A stretch of DNA of 64,000 bases. It comes from Hyphomonadaceae bacterium JAD_PAG50586_4 (lineage in GTDB: Bacteria; Pseudomonadota; Alphaproteobacteria; Caulobacterales; Aquidulcibacteraceae). The stretch is from NCBI GenBank assembly GCA_023242925.1, contig CP096134.1, forward strand, positions 558,001 through 622,000, given 5' to 3'. Position numbers and translations under genes: made by a program. Position 1 is the first letter of the stretch. The number at the start of each line of letters is the position of its first letter. The notes beneath the pieces are model-generated. The model had not been told where the DNA came from, searched no databases, and saw only the letters and a program-made list of their open reading frames with translations. Of the stretch, positions 47,609 through 57,525 are shown in pieces.

Positions 47609-48556
47609 ATGTTGTGGCTGCGGGCGCTGGGCCAAGAGCATCTCGACCTGACGCTCAATGCTTCGCCGGACATCCGCACCCGCGTCGTCGATCGTCCAGG
47701 CCTCTGGATGAGCCCCCAACAGCTCGACGCGCTACTCACCGACGTGCGCACCATTGCCCGAGCCACTTTGCCGGATGGCGATCTGACTTACGGCATCCTC
47801 GGCGGCGATCCGGCGCGTCTCGCGGCCTCAGTCATCACCGTGCTCTACGATCGCAAGAACAATACGCCGATCGCGTTCAACGCACTCGCCTGGTTGCCCG
47901 TGGCGTTGCGCGGCCGGCCCCTCGACGTACTCCATCTCGGCCTCGTTATGGTGGATCCAGCGGCGCGCAATCGCGGCATGTCGTGGCTGCTCTACGGCTT
48001 CACATGCTTCATTCTGTTCCTTCGCCACGGCGCGCGCCCTGTGTGGGTGTCGAACGTGACGCAAGTGCCGGCCGTATTCGGCATGGTCACGGAGAGTTAC
48101 GCCTCCGTCTATCCCAGTCCGAACGGCGATAAGCCGAGCTTCGAGCACGTTCTGCTCGCGCGCCAGATCATGGCTTCGCATCGCCGCGCTTTCGGTGTCG
48201 GCCCGGATGCAGGCTTTGACGAATCCCGTTTCGTCATCACCAACGCTTACACTGGCGGCTCTGACGATCTGAAGAAGACGTTTGATGCAGCCGCGAAACA
48301 CCGCAAGGACGCTTTCAACGAAACCTGCGCGCGTGAACTCGACTACGAACGCGGCGATGATTTCCTCCAACTCGGCCAAGTCAACATGAACGCCGCTCAA
48401 GCCTACGTCTGGGACGTGGTGCCGCGTGAATCACTACCGGGTGTGATCCTCAGCGGCGGCTTCCTCGCGTTACAATCACTCGTGCTGCCGATCCTCCACT
48501 GGTTTGATTCCGACACAGCCTGGGGCTCCCTGCGCCCCGCCAAGGAGCGCGCATGA
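47609..48556 (+). CDS. GNAT-like acyltransferase, gene 1 of the cassette
   Basis: 315 residues with GGAGGG upstream of the ATG. Not firmly recognised, but LHLGLVMVDPAARNRGMSWLLYG (residues 108-130) has the beta4-alpha3 pattern of GNAT enzymes, with an R-x-x-G-x-S pyrophosphate loop at 120-125. The long N-terminal region and the C-terminal extension with a hydrophobic stretch (LSGGFLALQSLVLPILHWF) make it larger than typical GNATs, more like N-acyl amino acid synthase (FeeM)-style proteins. Its last four bases overlap the E1-like gene. Acyl donor and acceptor unknown. Confidence 0.55.
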   Translation: MLWLRALGQEHLDLTLNASPDIRTRVVDRPGLWMSPQQLDALLTDVRTIARATLPDGDLTYGILGGDPARLAASVITVLYDRKNNTPIAFNALAWLPVALRGRPLDVLHLGLVMVDPAARNRGMSWLLYGFTCFILFLRHGARPVWVSNVTQVPAVFGMVTESYASVYPSPNGDKPSFEHVLLARQIMASHRRAFGVGPDAGFDESRFVITNAYTGGSDDLKKTFDAAAKHRKDAFNETCARELDYERGDDFLQLGQVNMNAAQAYVWDVVPRESLPGVILSGGFLALQSLVLPILHWFDSDTAWGSLRPAKERA

Positions 48557-49429
48557 ACGCTTTTACGTACGCCGAAATGACGACGCGCAATCTAGGCTTC
48601 GTCACGCTGGAAGAGCAGGAGAAGCTCCGTGCGGCGCACGTCTTCATCCCGGGCGTTGGCGGCATGGGCGGCGCCTGCTTCCTCACATTGCTGCGCGCGG
48701 GCGTCGGCAATTTCACCATCGCCGACATCGATACGTTTGAGATTTCCAATCTCAACCGCCAAGTCTTCGCCTTCACCGACACGGCCGGCCGCTCCAAAGC
48801 CGAGGTTGCCGCCGAAGCCGCTGTGCGCATCAATCCTGAAGCCAAGCTCAAAGTGCTCGGCGCCGAATGGCTCGACCAGATCAGAATCCCTCGCCACAAT
48901 GCATCCAATAATCGTCAACGGCACCGACGACGTTCAAGCCGGCGTGCGTATGTATCGCGTCGCACGCGAGAAGCGGGTGACCGTGATCGACGCCTACGCC
49001 GCTACATTGCCGTCGGTGTACGTCGTACGCCCCGACGATCCGCGCCCAGAAGAGCGCATGAATTATCCGACTGTCGGCAAGGATTGGCAGGCGATCAGCG
49101 ACGACGATCGCCAAGCTTGCCTGATGAAAGAACTCGAATGGGCGCTGACGCATTCGAGCACGCGCAAATATGTCGATCTCGGCATCGCCGCCGAGCTCGC
49201 CGCCGGCAAGCGCAAGCGTTTCTCTTTCGCGCCGATGGTGATCACCACCGGCGCCCTGATGGCCTATGAAGCGATCCGATTGATCCTCGGTCATAGAGGT
49301 GGCGCGGATTATCGCGGCTATTTTTTCAATCCGCACGCCGCGCGCGTGGAGAAGCCGTTGCCGTGGCCGCTCTCGGCGCTGAAGGGCGCGTTGGTGCGCC
49401 AATTCATGGCGAAGGTGACGGCGAGCTGA
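48553..49429 (+). CDS. E1/ThiF-like adenylyltransferase, single frameshift, gene 2 of the cassette
   Basis: Reconstructed 291 residues. Rossmann E1 core: N-terminal TRNLGF arginine segment, nucleotide loop VFIPGVGGMGGACFLTLLRAGVG, the signature DIDTFEISNLNRQVF near 66-80, and the adenylate aspartate in IVNGTDDVQAG near 125. No CxxC zinc pairs and no evident catalytic-cysteine loop, unlike ThiF/MoeB; the only Cys past the core is in DRQACLMKELEW. The C-terminal part has a hydrophobic helix (MVITTGALMAYEAIRLILG). The frame breaks at about 48881-48886 by one extra base. ThiF and nitroreductase halves like these occur fused in the mycobacterial Rv1355c family. Confidence 0.75.
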
Positions 49430-50613
49430 TGGAATCCACTGCCGCCAGCATCGTGCTCAATCTGCTCGCGTTCATCGGCGCAGGCGCCTACGTGCTCGGT
49501 CAAACCAGCATGCGCGGCGCATCGCTTGTGGATCAGCGCTTGGGCGCGCTCTTTACATTGCTGATGGCGCTGGTCGGCGTGCGCGCGCTGCGCTGGTGGC
49601 TCGAGGTCGAAGCGTTGCGCCGCATTGAAGAGGCGATCGCAGCGTTGCTACCGCTGTTCGCACTCTTCCTTGCCGAAGGCCTGCTTCGACGTCACGCGCC
49701 CTCATGGCTGAAGAAGGCCATTGCCATTGGCGTGGGCGCCTTCGTGCTCGCAGCCATCTTGCGTCCTACGAGCATCGCGCCACTCTTCGCCTACGCGCTC
49801 GGCGCCTTCGTTTCGCTTTCGCTCATCAGCATCGCCATCTTCCTCGCCGCGCGCGACCGCGCCTCGCTTTCCGCAGGCGAGAACGACGCCATCGGCGCGC
49901 TCTTCGTTGGCCTCGTCGTCGCCGTGCCGCTCGGCGCAACCGATTTTCTCGCCGGCGCCGGCGTCTCGCCGATCCGCGCCGGCGGCCTCGGCCTGCTCGT
50001 CTTTATCCTGGCTGTCGCACGCGTCACCGCTCACGGCGGTGGCGGTCTGAGCGTAGTAGCGGAGGTGTTCTGGGCGGTACTTGCGTCAGCGCTTGGATTT
50101 GCGGTGTTCGCGTTCGTGTTCGGCGCACCACCTCTGCTCGCTGGGCTCACGTGGTTCGCGCTGATCGCGGCGCTCGTGCTGGTGTTTCGCGTCGTGCAAT
50201 ATGTACGCGAACTCCGTGAGGCGCGTTCGCGCTCCTCCTTCTGGCGCGCCTTCGCGGAAGCGCCGACGAACAATCTCGACGCCTTCCTCGATCGCATGCT
50301 TGATGCACCCGAACTCCAGCGCGCGCACCTGCTCCAAGGCGCAGCGCTCGCCGGCTACGACCACACCGCGCTCTTGCGCGGTTTTGATCAAGGCCCGGTG
50401 CTCAGCATCGCCGAAGCCCGCGCCTGGGGCGCGGGCGCATTCGAACAACTCGGCGTTCTATTCGATGAGCAGGAGGCGACACACGCCATCCTGGTGACCC
50501 GCGAACCGCTCCGTCTTCTCTTCGTCAATCTCCCGCGCGTCGGCGCTGGGCCGGACGTCGATCTGCAACTGCAACTCTTGGCGAAACTCGCCGGGCAGGC
50601 GGCGCATGCTTGA
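49429..50613 (+). CDS. Polytopic membrane protein, gene 3 of the cassette
   Basis: 394 residues from ATG 49429, which shares a base with the stop of the E1-like gene. About nine hydrophobic helices between residues 6 and 255, then a soluble C-terminal region of about 140 residues (FAEAPTNNLDAFLDRMLDAPELQRAHLLQGAALAGYD and FEQLGVLFDEQEATHAILVT). No family recognised. Position inside the cassette suggests a membrane scaffold, or an exporter for the product of the flanking enzymes; inference only. Its end overlaps the GNAT gene by eight bases. Confidence 0.65.
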   Translation: MESTAASIVLNLLAFIGAGAYVLGQTSMRGASLVDQRLGALFTLLMALVGVRALRWWLEVEALRRIEEAIAALLPLFALFLAEGLLRRHAPSWLKKAIAIGVGAFVLAAILRPTSIAPLFAYALGAFVSLSLISIAIFLAARDRASLSAGENDAIGALFVGLVVAVPLGATDFLAGAGVSPIRAGGLGLLVFILAVARVTAHGGGGLSVVAEVFWAVLASALGFAVFAFVFGAPPLLAGLTWFALIAALVLVFRVVQYVRELREARSRSSFWRAFAEAPTNNLDAFLDRMLDAPELQRAHLLQGAALAGYDHTALLRGFDQGPVLSIAEARAWGAGAFEQLGVLFDEQEATHAILVTREPLRLLFVNLPRVGAGPDVDLQLQLLAKLAGQAAHA

Positions 50614-51715
50614 ACTCCGCGAAGGCGATAAACGCGCGTTCTTCGAGGCCTCATTTAGCGCCTACGGCGCGGACTCGCTCTACGTCACGCCGATGTGGAG
50701 CGATATCGACCGCTATTTCGACGCCACGAAAAATCCGCTCTTCAAAACTGGCAATCCCTTCCGCATCTTCACCGCTCACCGCGACGGCCGCGCCATCGGC
50801 CGCATCAGCGCCCACATGCACGAGGTGTCCAACACGCGTCACAATAGCAACCGCGCCTATTTCGGCTTCTTCGATGTCGCCGACGATGTGGAAGCCGCCA
50901 CTGTGCTTCTGGGCGCCGCCGAACGCTTCGCGCGCGAACAGGGCGCCCATGAAATCGCCGGCAATTTCAATCTCACGGCCATGCAGCAGCTTGGTGTGAT
51001 GACGGAGGGTTTCGCCGCGCAACCCTACACCGACATGGTCTATGCGCCGCCGCACGTGGCGGAGCTGCTGAAGCACAACAAATACGAGCCCTTTTTCCCC
51101 GTCAGCACCTGGGAAATCGATCTTTCGCGCGCCAATCCCGAAGCGCTGCTCACGGACAAGGCCCGCAGCGCGCTCAATGATCCAAATTACGAATGGACCA
51201 GCATCGATCGCCGTAACTTCGGTGCGCGCCTGGAAGACGCGCGCCATGCCCTAAACGATGGCTTCGACAAGAACCCCATGTTCGTGCCGCTTACGCGCGA
51301 GGAATACGAATTCCACGCCAAGGAGATGATGTGGATCCTCGATCCGCGTATCTCGTGCTGCGTGCGCGCGAACGGGCAGGCGGCGGGCGTCGTCGTGTGC
51401 ATCCCTGACCTCAACCCGTTCATGAGAGTGGTGCGCGGCAAGTATAATTGGAACGCACCGATCGAATTTCTCAAGCAGCGCCTCAACCGAAAACGCGCGG
51501 TCATTATCTATTATTCGACGGCAAAGGCGCATCAAGGCCGAGGCCTCAACAGCGCGATGCTTTATCGCGTGCTCACCAATCTCCGCGCCGCAGGCTATGA
51601 GAAGCTCGGTATCACATGGGTCGCGGATGTGAACGCCGCGAGCCTGCGCCAGGTCGAAAAGCTCAGCGCCAAGCGGCTGCATCGCCTTCATCTTTTCCGC
51701 AAAGCGCTCCCATGA
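50606..51715 (+). CDS. GNAT-family N-acetyltransferase, gene 4 of the cassette
   Basis: 369 residues. The N-terminal half has FRIFTAHRDGRAIGRISAHMHE and YFGFFDVADDVEAATVLLGAAERFAREQGAHEIAGNFNLT, a GNAT-like fold with motif A worn. The C-terminal half has a clear acetyl-CoA loop in AKAHQGRGLNSAMLYRVLTNLRAAGYEKLGI, followed by ADVNAASLRQVEKLSAKRL. Resembles large YghO-like GNAT proteins of unknown acceptor. Overlaps genes 3 and 5. Confidence 0.78.
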   Translation: MLELREGDKRAFFEASFSAYGADSLYVTPMWSDIDRYFDATKNPLFKTGNPFRIFTAHRDGRAIGRISAHMHEVSNTRHNSNRAYFGFFDVADDVEAATVLLGAAERFAREQGAHEIAGNFNLTAMQQLGVMTEGFAAQPYTDMVYAPPHVAELLKHNKYEPFFPVSTWEIDLSRANPEALLTDKARSALNDPNYEWTSIDRRNFGARLEDARHALNDGFDKNPMFVPLTREEYEFHAKEMMWILDPRISCCVRANGQAAGVVVCIPDLNPFMRVVRGKYNWNAPIEFLKQRLNRKRAVIIYYSTAKAHQGRGLNSAMLYRVLTNLRAAGYEKLGITWVADVNAASLRQVEKLSAKRLHRLHLFRKALP

Positions 51716-52704
51716 ACGCCGAACTCATCGCGCTGATCGAAGCCGCCAATCGCGCGCCCTCGGTGCACAACATTCAGCCCACGCGTTTCCGCATCGACGA
51801 CGAACGCACCATCACACTGCTTGAAGATACCAGCCGGCGCCTGTTCGTTGGCGATCTTGAAGGCAAGGACAATCAAAGGAGCATCGGCGCCGTTTTCGAA
51901 GGTCTCGTGCTAGCGCTTGCCGCATGTGGATTCGGCGGCGAGATCGAAAAGCTCGGCGGCGCCGGAGATCTGCGCGAAACAATGCGTGTTCGCGTCGCCA
52001 CTGGCGGCATGTCGGATGCGCTCGAACCCTTCACGCACACGCGCGCCAGTTATCGCGGCGCCTTTGCCCAGCGCACAGACGCTGACCACGCAGCGCTCGT
52101 GAAGGTCGCCGCAGCTTGCGCCGATCTCCACATCATCGAGGGCGCCGACGCGCTCCAGCACATCAGCCGAGTCTTCGATGACGCCAGCATGCAAGTCCTG
52201 CGCGCGCCCGAATATCGCGCCGAATTGCTTTCGTGGATGCGCCTCTCACGTAAGCACGCGAACTATGAGCGCGACGGCCTCAATGCCGCACACATGGCGC
52301 TGTCACCCGTCGAAGCGTTCGGCGCCGGAATCGTACTTGGTCCCCAAGCGTTTCCAGGGCTCGACGCCATCGGCCTCGCCAAACCACTGATCTCCGAAAG
52401 CGGCAAAGTCCGCAATGCTGCTGGCGTCGCACTCTTCCATCGCCCCGCCGACGAACCTGAGTTTGAAACCGGCCGCCGCTTCTATCGTGTCTGGCTGGAG
52501 ATCGAGCGGGCAGGGCTGGCGCTCTGCCCGATGTCCGTGCTGGCGGATGTGCCGCGCGTGGCGCAGAATTTGCTGCGCGAGAACGGACTCGGCGCCGATC
52601 GCAAACTCGTCACCGCCTTCCGTATCGGTCGCCGTCCGCCAAACTGGCGGCAGCCGCCGCGCACGCGGCTGCCGGTGGCTGAACTCATCGTCAAATCAGC
52701 TTGA
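51712..52704 (+). CDS. Nitroreductase-family flavoprotein, gene 5 of the cassette
   Basis: 330 residues from ATG 51712, overlapping the GNAT stop by four bases. FMN-fold features of the Acg/Rv1355c-type branch: AANRAPSVHNIQPTRFRI near 10-27, LEGKDNQRSIGAVFEGLVLALAACGF near 47-72, FYRVWLEIERAGLALCPMSVLADVPRVAQNLL near 258-290, and a C-terminal RRPPNWRQPPRTRLPVAELI. Probably binds FMN and NAD(P)H, or acts as a dehydrogenase on a peptide- or acyl-type substrate. Last gene of the cassette; convergent with the cytochrome gene, overlapping it by 14 bases. Confidence 0.8.
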   Translation: MNAELIALIEAANRAPSVHNIQPTRFRIDDERTITLLEDTSRRLFVGDLEGKDNQRSIGAVFEGLVLALAACGFGGEIEKLGGAGDLRETMRVRVATGGMSDALEPFTHTRASYRGAFAQRTDADHAALVKVAAACADLHIIEGADALQHISRVFDDASMQVLRAPEYRAELLSWMRLSRKHANYERDGLNAAHMALSPVEAFGAGIVLGPQAFPGLDAIGLAKPLISESGKVRNAAGVALFHRPADEPEFETGRRFYRVWLEIERAGLALCPMSVLADVPRVAQNLLRENGLGADRKLVTAFRIGRRPPNWRQPPRTRLPVAELIVKSA

Positions 52705-54382
52705 GATATTCCAGCAACGCGCGCTTTTGCGCCTCGCTCAGCGCCTCAAACTCGGACGCGTGTCCTTGGTTCGAGAATCCACGCACCCGCGTATCGATCA
52801 AACTTGGCGTCGACCACGGCTGATAGCCGCGTGGGAAGAGATAATCGCCATTGGCGTCGTGCTCGCCGGCAATGCCCATGCGCACATAATCCAGGCGATG
52901 CCCGCCCACCTGAAACCGCGCCGGCCGCTCGTTCGGATGCATCAAATGCCAAAGCGTCGGCACCGAACCATTGTGTAGATACGGCGCGCTGAGCCAGAGC
53001 CCTTCCAGCAGCGGCGCCGCATAGCTGCCCGTCGCGCGCGCAATGATGCGATCGCCATAGGCGGATTGCGTCACAGCCTCCGCCGCGCCCGCATCAAACA
53101 CCTGCCAACGCCCGGGATCGGTATCGTATGGCCCGATCCAATTCGGAAACGACACGAGGGCCGGATTTTCCAAGCTCTCATCGTAGGTCCCGTGGCATGA
53201 CGCGCAGCTCGCGGCGTATACGCCGCGCCCTTGCGCCGCGAGCCGTGCATCGACTCCTCCAGGAAAACGCGGCGCTTGATAATCACGCAAGAACGCAAAC
53301 ACGTCCCGCGCTTCATCGAGATAAGCCGCCGCGCGATCGGGATGCACGCCCATGCTCGGCACCGTGAAGAAGGCCGTCACCGTCGCGAGTTCTTCCAGAT
53401 GCGCGACGCTGATGTCGGCGGCTGCAATCGTGCGATCTGGCGCGCCGGTGCGCGGCGCATAAGCGCCGTCGTAAAGCAGCGATGAACGAAAGCCACGCGC
53501 GCCAAGATCGGGGATGGAGGTGAATCCCCGCGCCATCTCGTACGCATCATCGCCGAGCTGGCCCAATTGCATCCGCAACGCCGCCACGCCATTCGTCAGC
53601 CCCGGCGCGCCGTTCACGAACGGCAGCGCGCGATCGCCGCTCGCTTCCAGCGCATCCATGCGCGCCTGCAGCCGCGGCATCACGAAGCTTTGCATCGTGC
53701 TGATCTCGGCTTCGCTTGTATCAGGGAACAGTGAGCGCATCGTCGCGATCAAGCGCTCTTCATCGCCGCGCACCGCTTTGAACGCCGTATAGACCTCACG
53801 AACATAGAGTTCGAGATCGAGCGAGGTGTTCGGCGCGCCAAGCCACGCCACGTCCGTGCGCGGCGCGCCGTTGGCGTCGAACGTGTGCCCTGCATGGCAG
53901 GAGGAGCAGGCAAGGTTTGCCGCTGTGAGCTCAACGCGCGGCACGTCGCGACCGACAATGCCAAGCGAGAGCCCATGCGGCGTCTCAGGCGCATGTGTCG
54001 GCGGTGGCAAGCCTTCCGGCCAATTGCCGATCGTTTCGGGATAAAGAAAGCCAAACCGCGTCATGAGCGGCCGAATGCGCGCGGCTGAAACCTCGCCGCC
54101 ATTCAGCTCCGCATCGTGCATCACCAAAGCTGTCGCCGCCAAGCGCCACGGCACCGCGTGCGTCTCTAGCGTGTCGGTATTCAGCGCGCCGAAATCGCTC
54201 ACCGCGAAAATCACCGCGCCGCGCTGTGCGGGCGTCAGCGCTTCCATGTCGTACGCATCGAGTGCGCTCGCGTGGCCCTCAGCGTAACCGCGAAAGAAAT
54301 CGCGCATCGCGGTCGAGCATGCGCCCAGCGCGAAGATCAATCCGATCAGGGCGAACGCGGCCCAAAGCGTGCGCGAATGCAT
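52691..54382 (-). CDS. Di-heme c-type cytochrome lipoprotein
   Basis: 563 residues from ATG 54382. Lipoprotein signal with lipobox LGAC near residue 22. Two heme c sites: CSSCH (near 170, in NLACSSCHAGHTF) and CASCH (near 395, in YAASCASCHGTYD). Segments such as TPSLIDTRVRGFSNQGHASEF and YLHNGSVPTLWHLM resemble the cytochrome c peroxidase/MauG relatives. Located on the periplasmic side of a membrane; electron partner unknown. Not obviously part of the convergent cassette. Confidence 0.85.
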   Translation of the reverse strand: MHSRTLWAAFALIGLIFALGACSTAMRDFFRGYAEGHASALDAYDMEALTPAQRGAVIFAVSDFGALNTDTLETHAVPWRLAATALVMHDAELNGGEVSAARIRPLMTRFGFLYPETIGNWPEGLPPPTHAPETPHGLSLGIVGRDVPRVELTAANLACSSCHAGHTFDANGAPRTDVAWLGAPNTSLDLELYVREVYTAFKAVRGDEERLIATMRSLFPDTSEAEISTMQSFVMPRLQARMDALEASGDRALPFVNGAPGLTNGVAALRMQLGQLGDDAYEMARGFTSIPDLGARGFRSSLLYDGAYAPRTGAPDRTIAAADISVAHLEELATVTAFFTVPSMGVHPDRAAAYLDEARDVFAFLRDYQAPRFPGGVDARLAAQGRGVYAASCASCHGTYDESLENPALVSFPNWIGPYDTDPGRWQVFDAGAAEAVTQSAYGDRIIARATGSYAAPLLEGLWLSAPYLHNGSVPTLWHLMHPNERPARFQVGGHRLDYVRMGIAGEHDANGDYLFPRGYQPWSTPSLIDTRVRGFSNQGHASEFEALSEAQKRALLEYLKLI

Positions 54383-54436
54383 GTCGGCCTCCTGGCCAAG
54401 ACAAAGCACACTTCACTCGCTTCGACTATCTGTTCG

Positions 54437-55480
54437 CTAGAGGTGTGCGAGAGTGGCCGCGCCCATTTGCGTGCAACCGAGCTCGCCGCCCAGATCGCGC
54501 GTGCGCGCGCCGCCTTCGAGCGCCTTCGCCACAGCTGCGTCGAGCGCATCGGCTTCGGCGCTGAGCTTCAGCCCATGCCGCAGTAACATCGCCGCCGAAA
54601 GCACCGCGCCAATCGGGTTCGCGAGGTCACGCCCGGCAATATCTGGCGCCGAACCGTGAACTGGCTCGAACAGACCGGGTCCGAAATCACCCAGCGACGC
54701 CGAAGCGCCGAGGCCCAGCGAACCGCCAAGCGCAGAAAGCTCATCCGTCAGAATGTCGCCGAACATATTCTCCGTGACGATCACATCATACGCGCGCGGA
54801 TTACGCAGCACGTGCATCGTCATGGAATCGATCAGCACATGCTCCAGCTCGACGTCCTCGAACTCCGTTTGATGGATACGGATCACGCTCTCGCGCCACA
54901 ATCGGCTCGTCGCCATCACGTTGGCCTTGTCGACCGAGGTCACCTTGTTGCGCCGCGCCCGCGCCGCCGCGAACGCCTTGCGCGCGATGCGTTCGATTTC
55001 GCCAACGGTATAAAGGCAGAGATCGCTCGCTTCCGTCGCGCTCTGCTTCTTCTCGCCAAAATACGAACCGCCTGTCAGCTCGCGGAACACGAGCATGTCC
55101 ACGCCCTCAACGATCTCGCGCTTCAGCGGCGATTGATCGAGCAGGGGTTTATGCATCAAGGTTGGGCGAATGTTCGCATAAAGGCCGAGCGCCTTGCGGA
55201 TTCCAAGCAGACCTTGCTCCGGCCGCTTCGGCGCCGAATCCCATTTCGGCCCGCCGACAGCGCCAAGAAATACAGCGTCCGCGGCCTGGCACGCCGCTAA
55301 CGTCTCCGCCGGCAACGGCTCTCCAGTTTCATCGATCGCCACGCCGCCAATGTGGTGTGGCGTGAACGCAAACTCATGCCCAAAGCGCTTGCCGACAGCC
55401 TCCAGCGCGGCACGCGCTTGCGCCGTCACCTCAGGGCCGACGCCATCGCCCGGCAGCAGAACAATATTGAACGCGCTCAT
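54437..55480 (-). CDS. leuB: 3-isopropylmalate dehydrogenase
   Basis: 347 residues. Beta-decarboxylating dehydrogenase motifs: LLPGDGVGPEV near 8, GAVGGPKWD near 73, LGLYANIRPTL near 98, FRELTGGSYFG near 132, SVDKANVM near 186, VTENMFGDILTDELSALGGSLGLGASASLGD near 238. Slightly shorter than many LeuB at the C-terminus but complete. Oxidises 3-isopropylmalate in leucine synthesis. Last gene of the ilv-leu cluster; overlaps leuD by four bases. Confidence 0.95.
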   Translation of the reverse strand: MSAFNIVLLPGDGVGPEVTAQARAALEAVGKRFGHEFAFTPHHIGGVAIDETGEPLPAETLAACQAADAVFLGAVGGPKWDSAPKRPEQGLLGIRKALGLYANIRPTLMHKPLLDQSPLKREIVEGVDMLVFRELTGGSYFGEKKQSATEASDLCLYTVGEIERIARKAFAAARARRNKVTSVDKANVMATSRLWRESVIRIHQTEFEDVELEHVLIDSMTMHVLRNPRAYDVIVTENMFGDILTDELSALGGSLGLGASASLGDFGPGLFEPVHGSAPDIAGRDLANPIGAVLSAAMLLRHGLKLSAEADALDAAVAKALEGGARTRDLGGELGCTQMGAATLAHL

Positions 55481-56058
55481 ACAGCGCGCTCCCGCTCATA
55501 CGTCTCGATCGTCGGCACGCGATCGACGAGCCAACCCATCGGATCGACGCCCTCGATCAAGCAGCGCCGTGCGAACGGCTCGATGTGAAATTTGATCGGC
55601 GGGTTGTTGCCGATAGTGAGTTCGCTTTTGTCCAAATCGATGCTCACGCGTCCGCCGGGGTCTTCCATCAAGCGCGCGTGCGTGTCTTTGTCGACGGTGA
55701 TCGGCAGAAGGCCATTCTTCAGCGCGTTGGAGGTAAAGATGTCGGCAATCGTCGTCGAGATCACGGCGCGGAAGCCGTAATCAGTCAGCGCCCAAGGCGC
55801 ATGCTCGCGCGATGAGCCGCAGCCGAAATTATCGCCGGCGACCAGTACGCGATGCTCGCTCGCGTCGATCGTATTGAGCGGTTCGTTAGCTTTGGGGTTG
55901 CCGTCCGCATCGTATCGCCAATCGTAGAACGCGGCTTTGCCGAGGCCTTCACGCGTGGTCGTCGTCAGAAACCGGGCAGGAATGATCTGGTCGGTATCGA
56001 CCGCTTCTTGCTTGATCACGAACGTACGCGAGACGAGTTGCTTGAACGGTTCAGGCAC
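55477..56058 (-). CDS. leuD: 3-isopropylmalate dehydratase small subunit
   Basis: 193 residues. Signatures: [21 protein letters not shown] near 18, [38 protein letters not shown] near 70-105, NGLLPI. Forms the aconitase-type isomerase with LeuC. The start overlaps leuC by eight bases. Confidence 0.96.
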   Translation of the reverse strand: MPEPFKQLVSRTFVIKQEAVDTDQIIPARFLTTTTREGLGKAAFYDWRYDADGNPKANEPLNTIDASEHRVLVAGDNFGCGSSREHAPWALTDYGFRAVISTTIADIFTSNALKNGLLPITVDKDTHARLMEDPGGRVSIDLDKSELTIGNNPPIKFHIEPFARRCLIEGVDPMGWLVDRVPTIETYERERAV

Positions 56059-57487
56059 GCTTAGCCTCCTGCGCTGGCTGCGTGAAGATACGCGGATCGG
56101 TGAGCACGCCGGCGATCGCGCTCGCCGCCGCCGTTGCGGGGCTGGCGAGGATGGTGCGCGCGCCTTTGCCTTGGCGGCCTTCGAAATTGCGGTTTGACGT
56201 CGAGATCGCGAGCTTACCGGGGGCTACGAAATCGCCATTCATAGCGATGCACATGGAGCAGCCCGGCTCCCGCCATTCCGCGCCCGCATCCTTGAATACG
56301 TGATGCAGGCCTTCATCCTCCGCTTGCTTCTTCACGGCCTCGGAGCCTGGCACCACAAGCATACGCACACCGCTCTTTACCTTGTTGCCGCGCAACACCT
56401 CCGCGGCCGCGCGCAAATCGGAGAGGCGGCCGTTGGTGCAAGAGCCGACGAACACGACATCGATCGGATACTCCGTCGTCGCGTGACCCGCTTCAAAGCC
56501 CATATAGGCCAGCGCTTTCGCTTCCGTGTCGTTTGCCGGCGTGGGCGCAACCGAACCGATTGGCAGTGCCGCATCAGGCGTTGTGCCCCATGTCGCCATT
56601 GGCGTGATCGCGGCGCCATCGATACGGATTTCTTTGTCGAAAGTCGCGCCGTCATCCGTCGCCAGCGACAACCACTCGCGCGCGATTTCTTCGAAGCGAT
56701 CACCCTTGGCCACGTGACGACGCCCGCGCAAGAACTCGATCGTCTTCTCATCCGGCGCGACCATGCCCGCGCGTGCGCCAGCTTCGATCGACATATTGCA
56801 GAGCGTCATGCGCCCTTCCATTTCAAGCGCACGAATTGCGGAGCCTGCATACTCGATCACGTAACCAGAACCGCCGCCGAAGCCAATCTCGGCGATCACC
56901 GCGAGCGTGAGGTCCTTTGCCGACACGCCAGGCTGTAGCACACCATCCACGGTCACGCGCATGCGCTTCGGCTTACGCTGCAACAAACACTGCGTCGCCA
57001 GCACGTGGCCAACTTCCGACGTGCCGATGCCGAATGCCAACGCACCGAACGCGCCATGCGTTGCCGTGTGGCTATCGCCGCACACCACGACCATACCTGG
57101 CTGCGTCAAACCCAGCTCCGGCGCCATCACGTGCACGACGCCGCGATCGTCGCTATCCCAACCCGCCAGCGTCACGCCGTGTTTGGCGCAATTGCGTTCC
57201 AGCGTCGCGACCTGCGCCTCGGCTTCCGCCGTCACATAGGGTCGCTTGCCGTCCGCGCCGGGCGGGGCGGTGGGTGTCGAGTGATCGAGCGTGGCGAAGG
57301 TGCGATCCGGACGGCGCACCTTGAGGCCGCGTGCATCGAGCTCGCTGAACGCCTGCGGGCTCGTGACCTCGTGTACGAGATGCAGATCGACATAGAGGAT
57401 CGCGGGCGTTTCGCCGGTTTCCCTCTGCACGACGTGCTTTTCCCAAACTTTTTCGAGCAGCGTTTTCGGCCCGTTTAACGACGACAT
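56051..57487 (-). CDS. leuC: 3-isopropylmalate dehydratase large subunit
   Basis: 478 residues. [4Fe-4S] cysteines in [21 protein letters not shown] near 355 and [13 protein letters not shown] near 415. N-terminal [12 protein letters not shown] and [17 protein letters not shown], and [24 protein letters not shown] near 135 are standard. Isomerises 2- to 3-isopropylmalate. Downstream of ilvH by 38 bases, continuing the minus-strand branched-chain cluster. Confidence 0.96.
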   Translation of the reverse strand: MSSLNGPKTLLEKVWEKHVVQRETGETPAILYVDLHLVHEVTSPQAFSELDARGLKVRRPDRTFATLDHSTPTAPPGADGKRPYVTAEAEAQVATLERNCAKHGVTLAGWDSDDRGVVHVMAPELGLTQPGMVVVCGDSHTATHGAFGALAFGIGTSEVGHVLATQCLLQRKPKRMRVTVDGVLQPGVSAKDLTLAVIAEIGFGGGSGYVIEYAGSAIRALEMEGRMTLCNMSIEAGARAGMVAPDEKTIEFLRGRRHVAKGDRFEEIAREWLSLATDDGATFDKEIRIDGAAITPMATWGTTPDAALPIGSVAPTPANDTEAKALAYMGFEAGHATTEYPIDVVFVGSCTNGRLSDLRAAAEVLRGNKVKSGVRMLVVPGSEAVKKQAEDEGLHHVFKDAGAEWREPGCSMCIAMNGDFVAPGKLAISTSNRNFEGRQGKGARTILASPATAAASAIAGVLTDPRIFTQPAQEAKRA

Positions 57488-57525
57488 TCTTGCCTCCGCC
57501 GACGCGAACGCCGGACTCTACTTAT

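Noticed and set aside
47609..52704. Cassette as an azole RiPP or ubiquitin-like system
   Set aside because: No YcaO, precursor peptide, ubiquitin-like protein, E2 or JAB protease is visible, and the E1-like protein lacks the usual cysteines.
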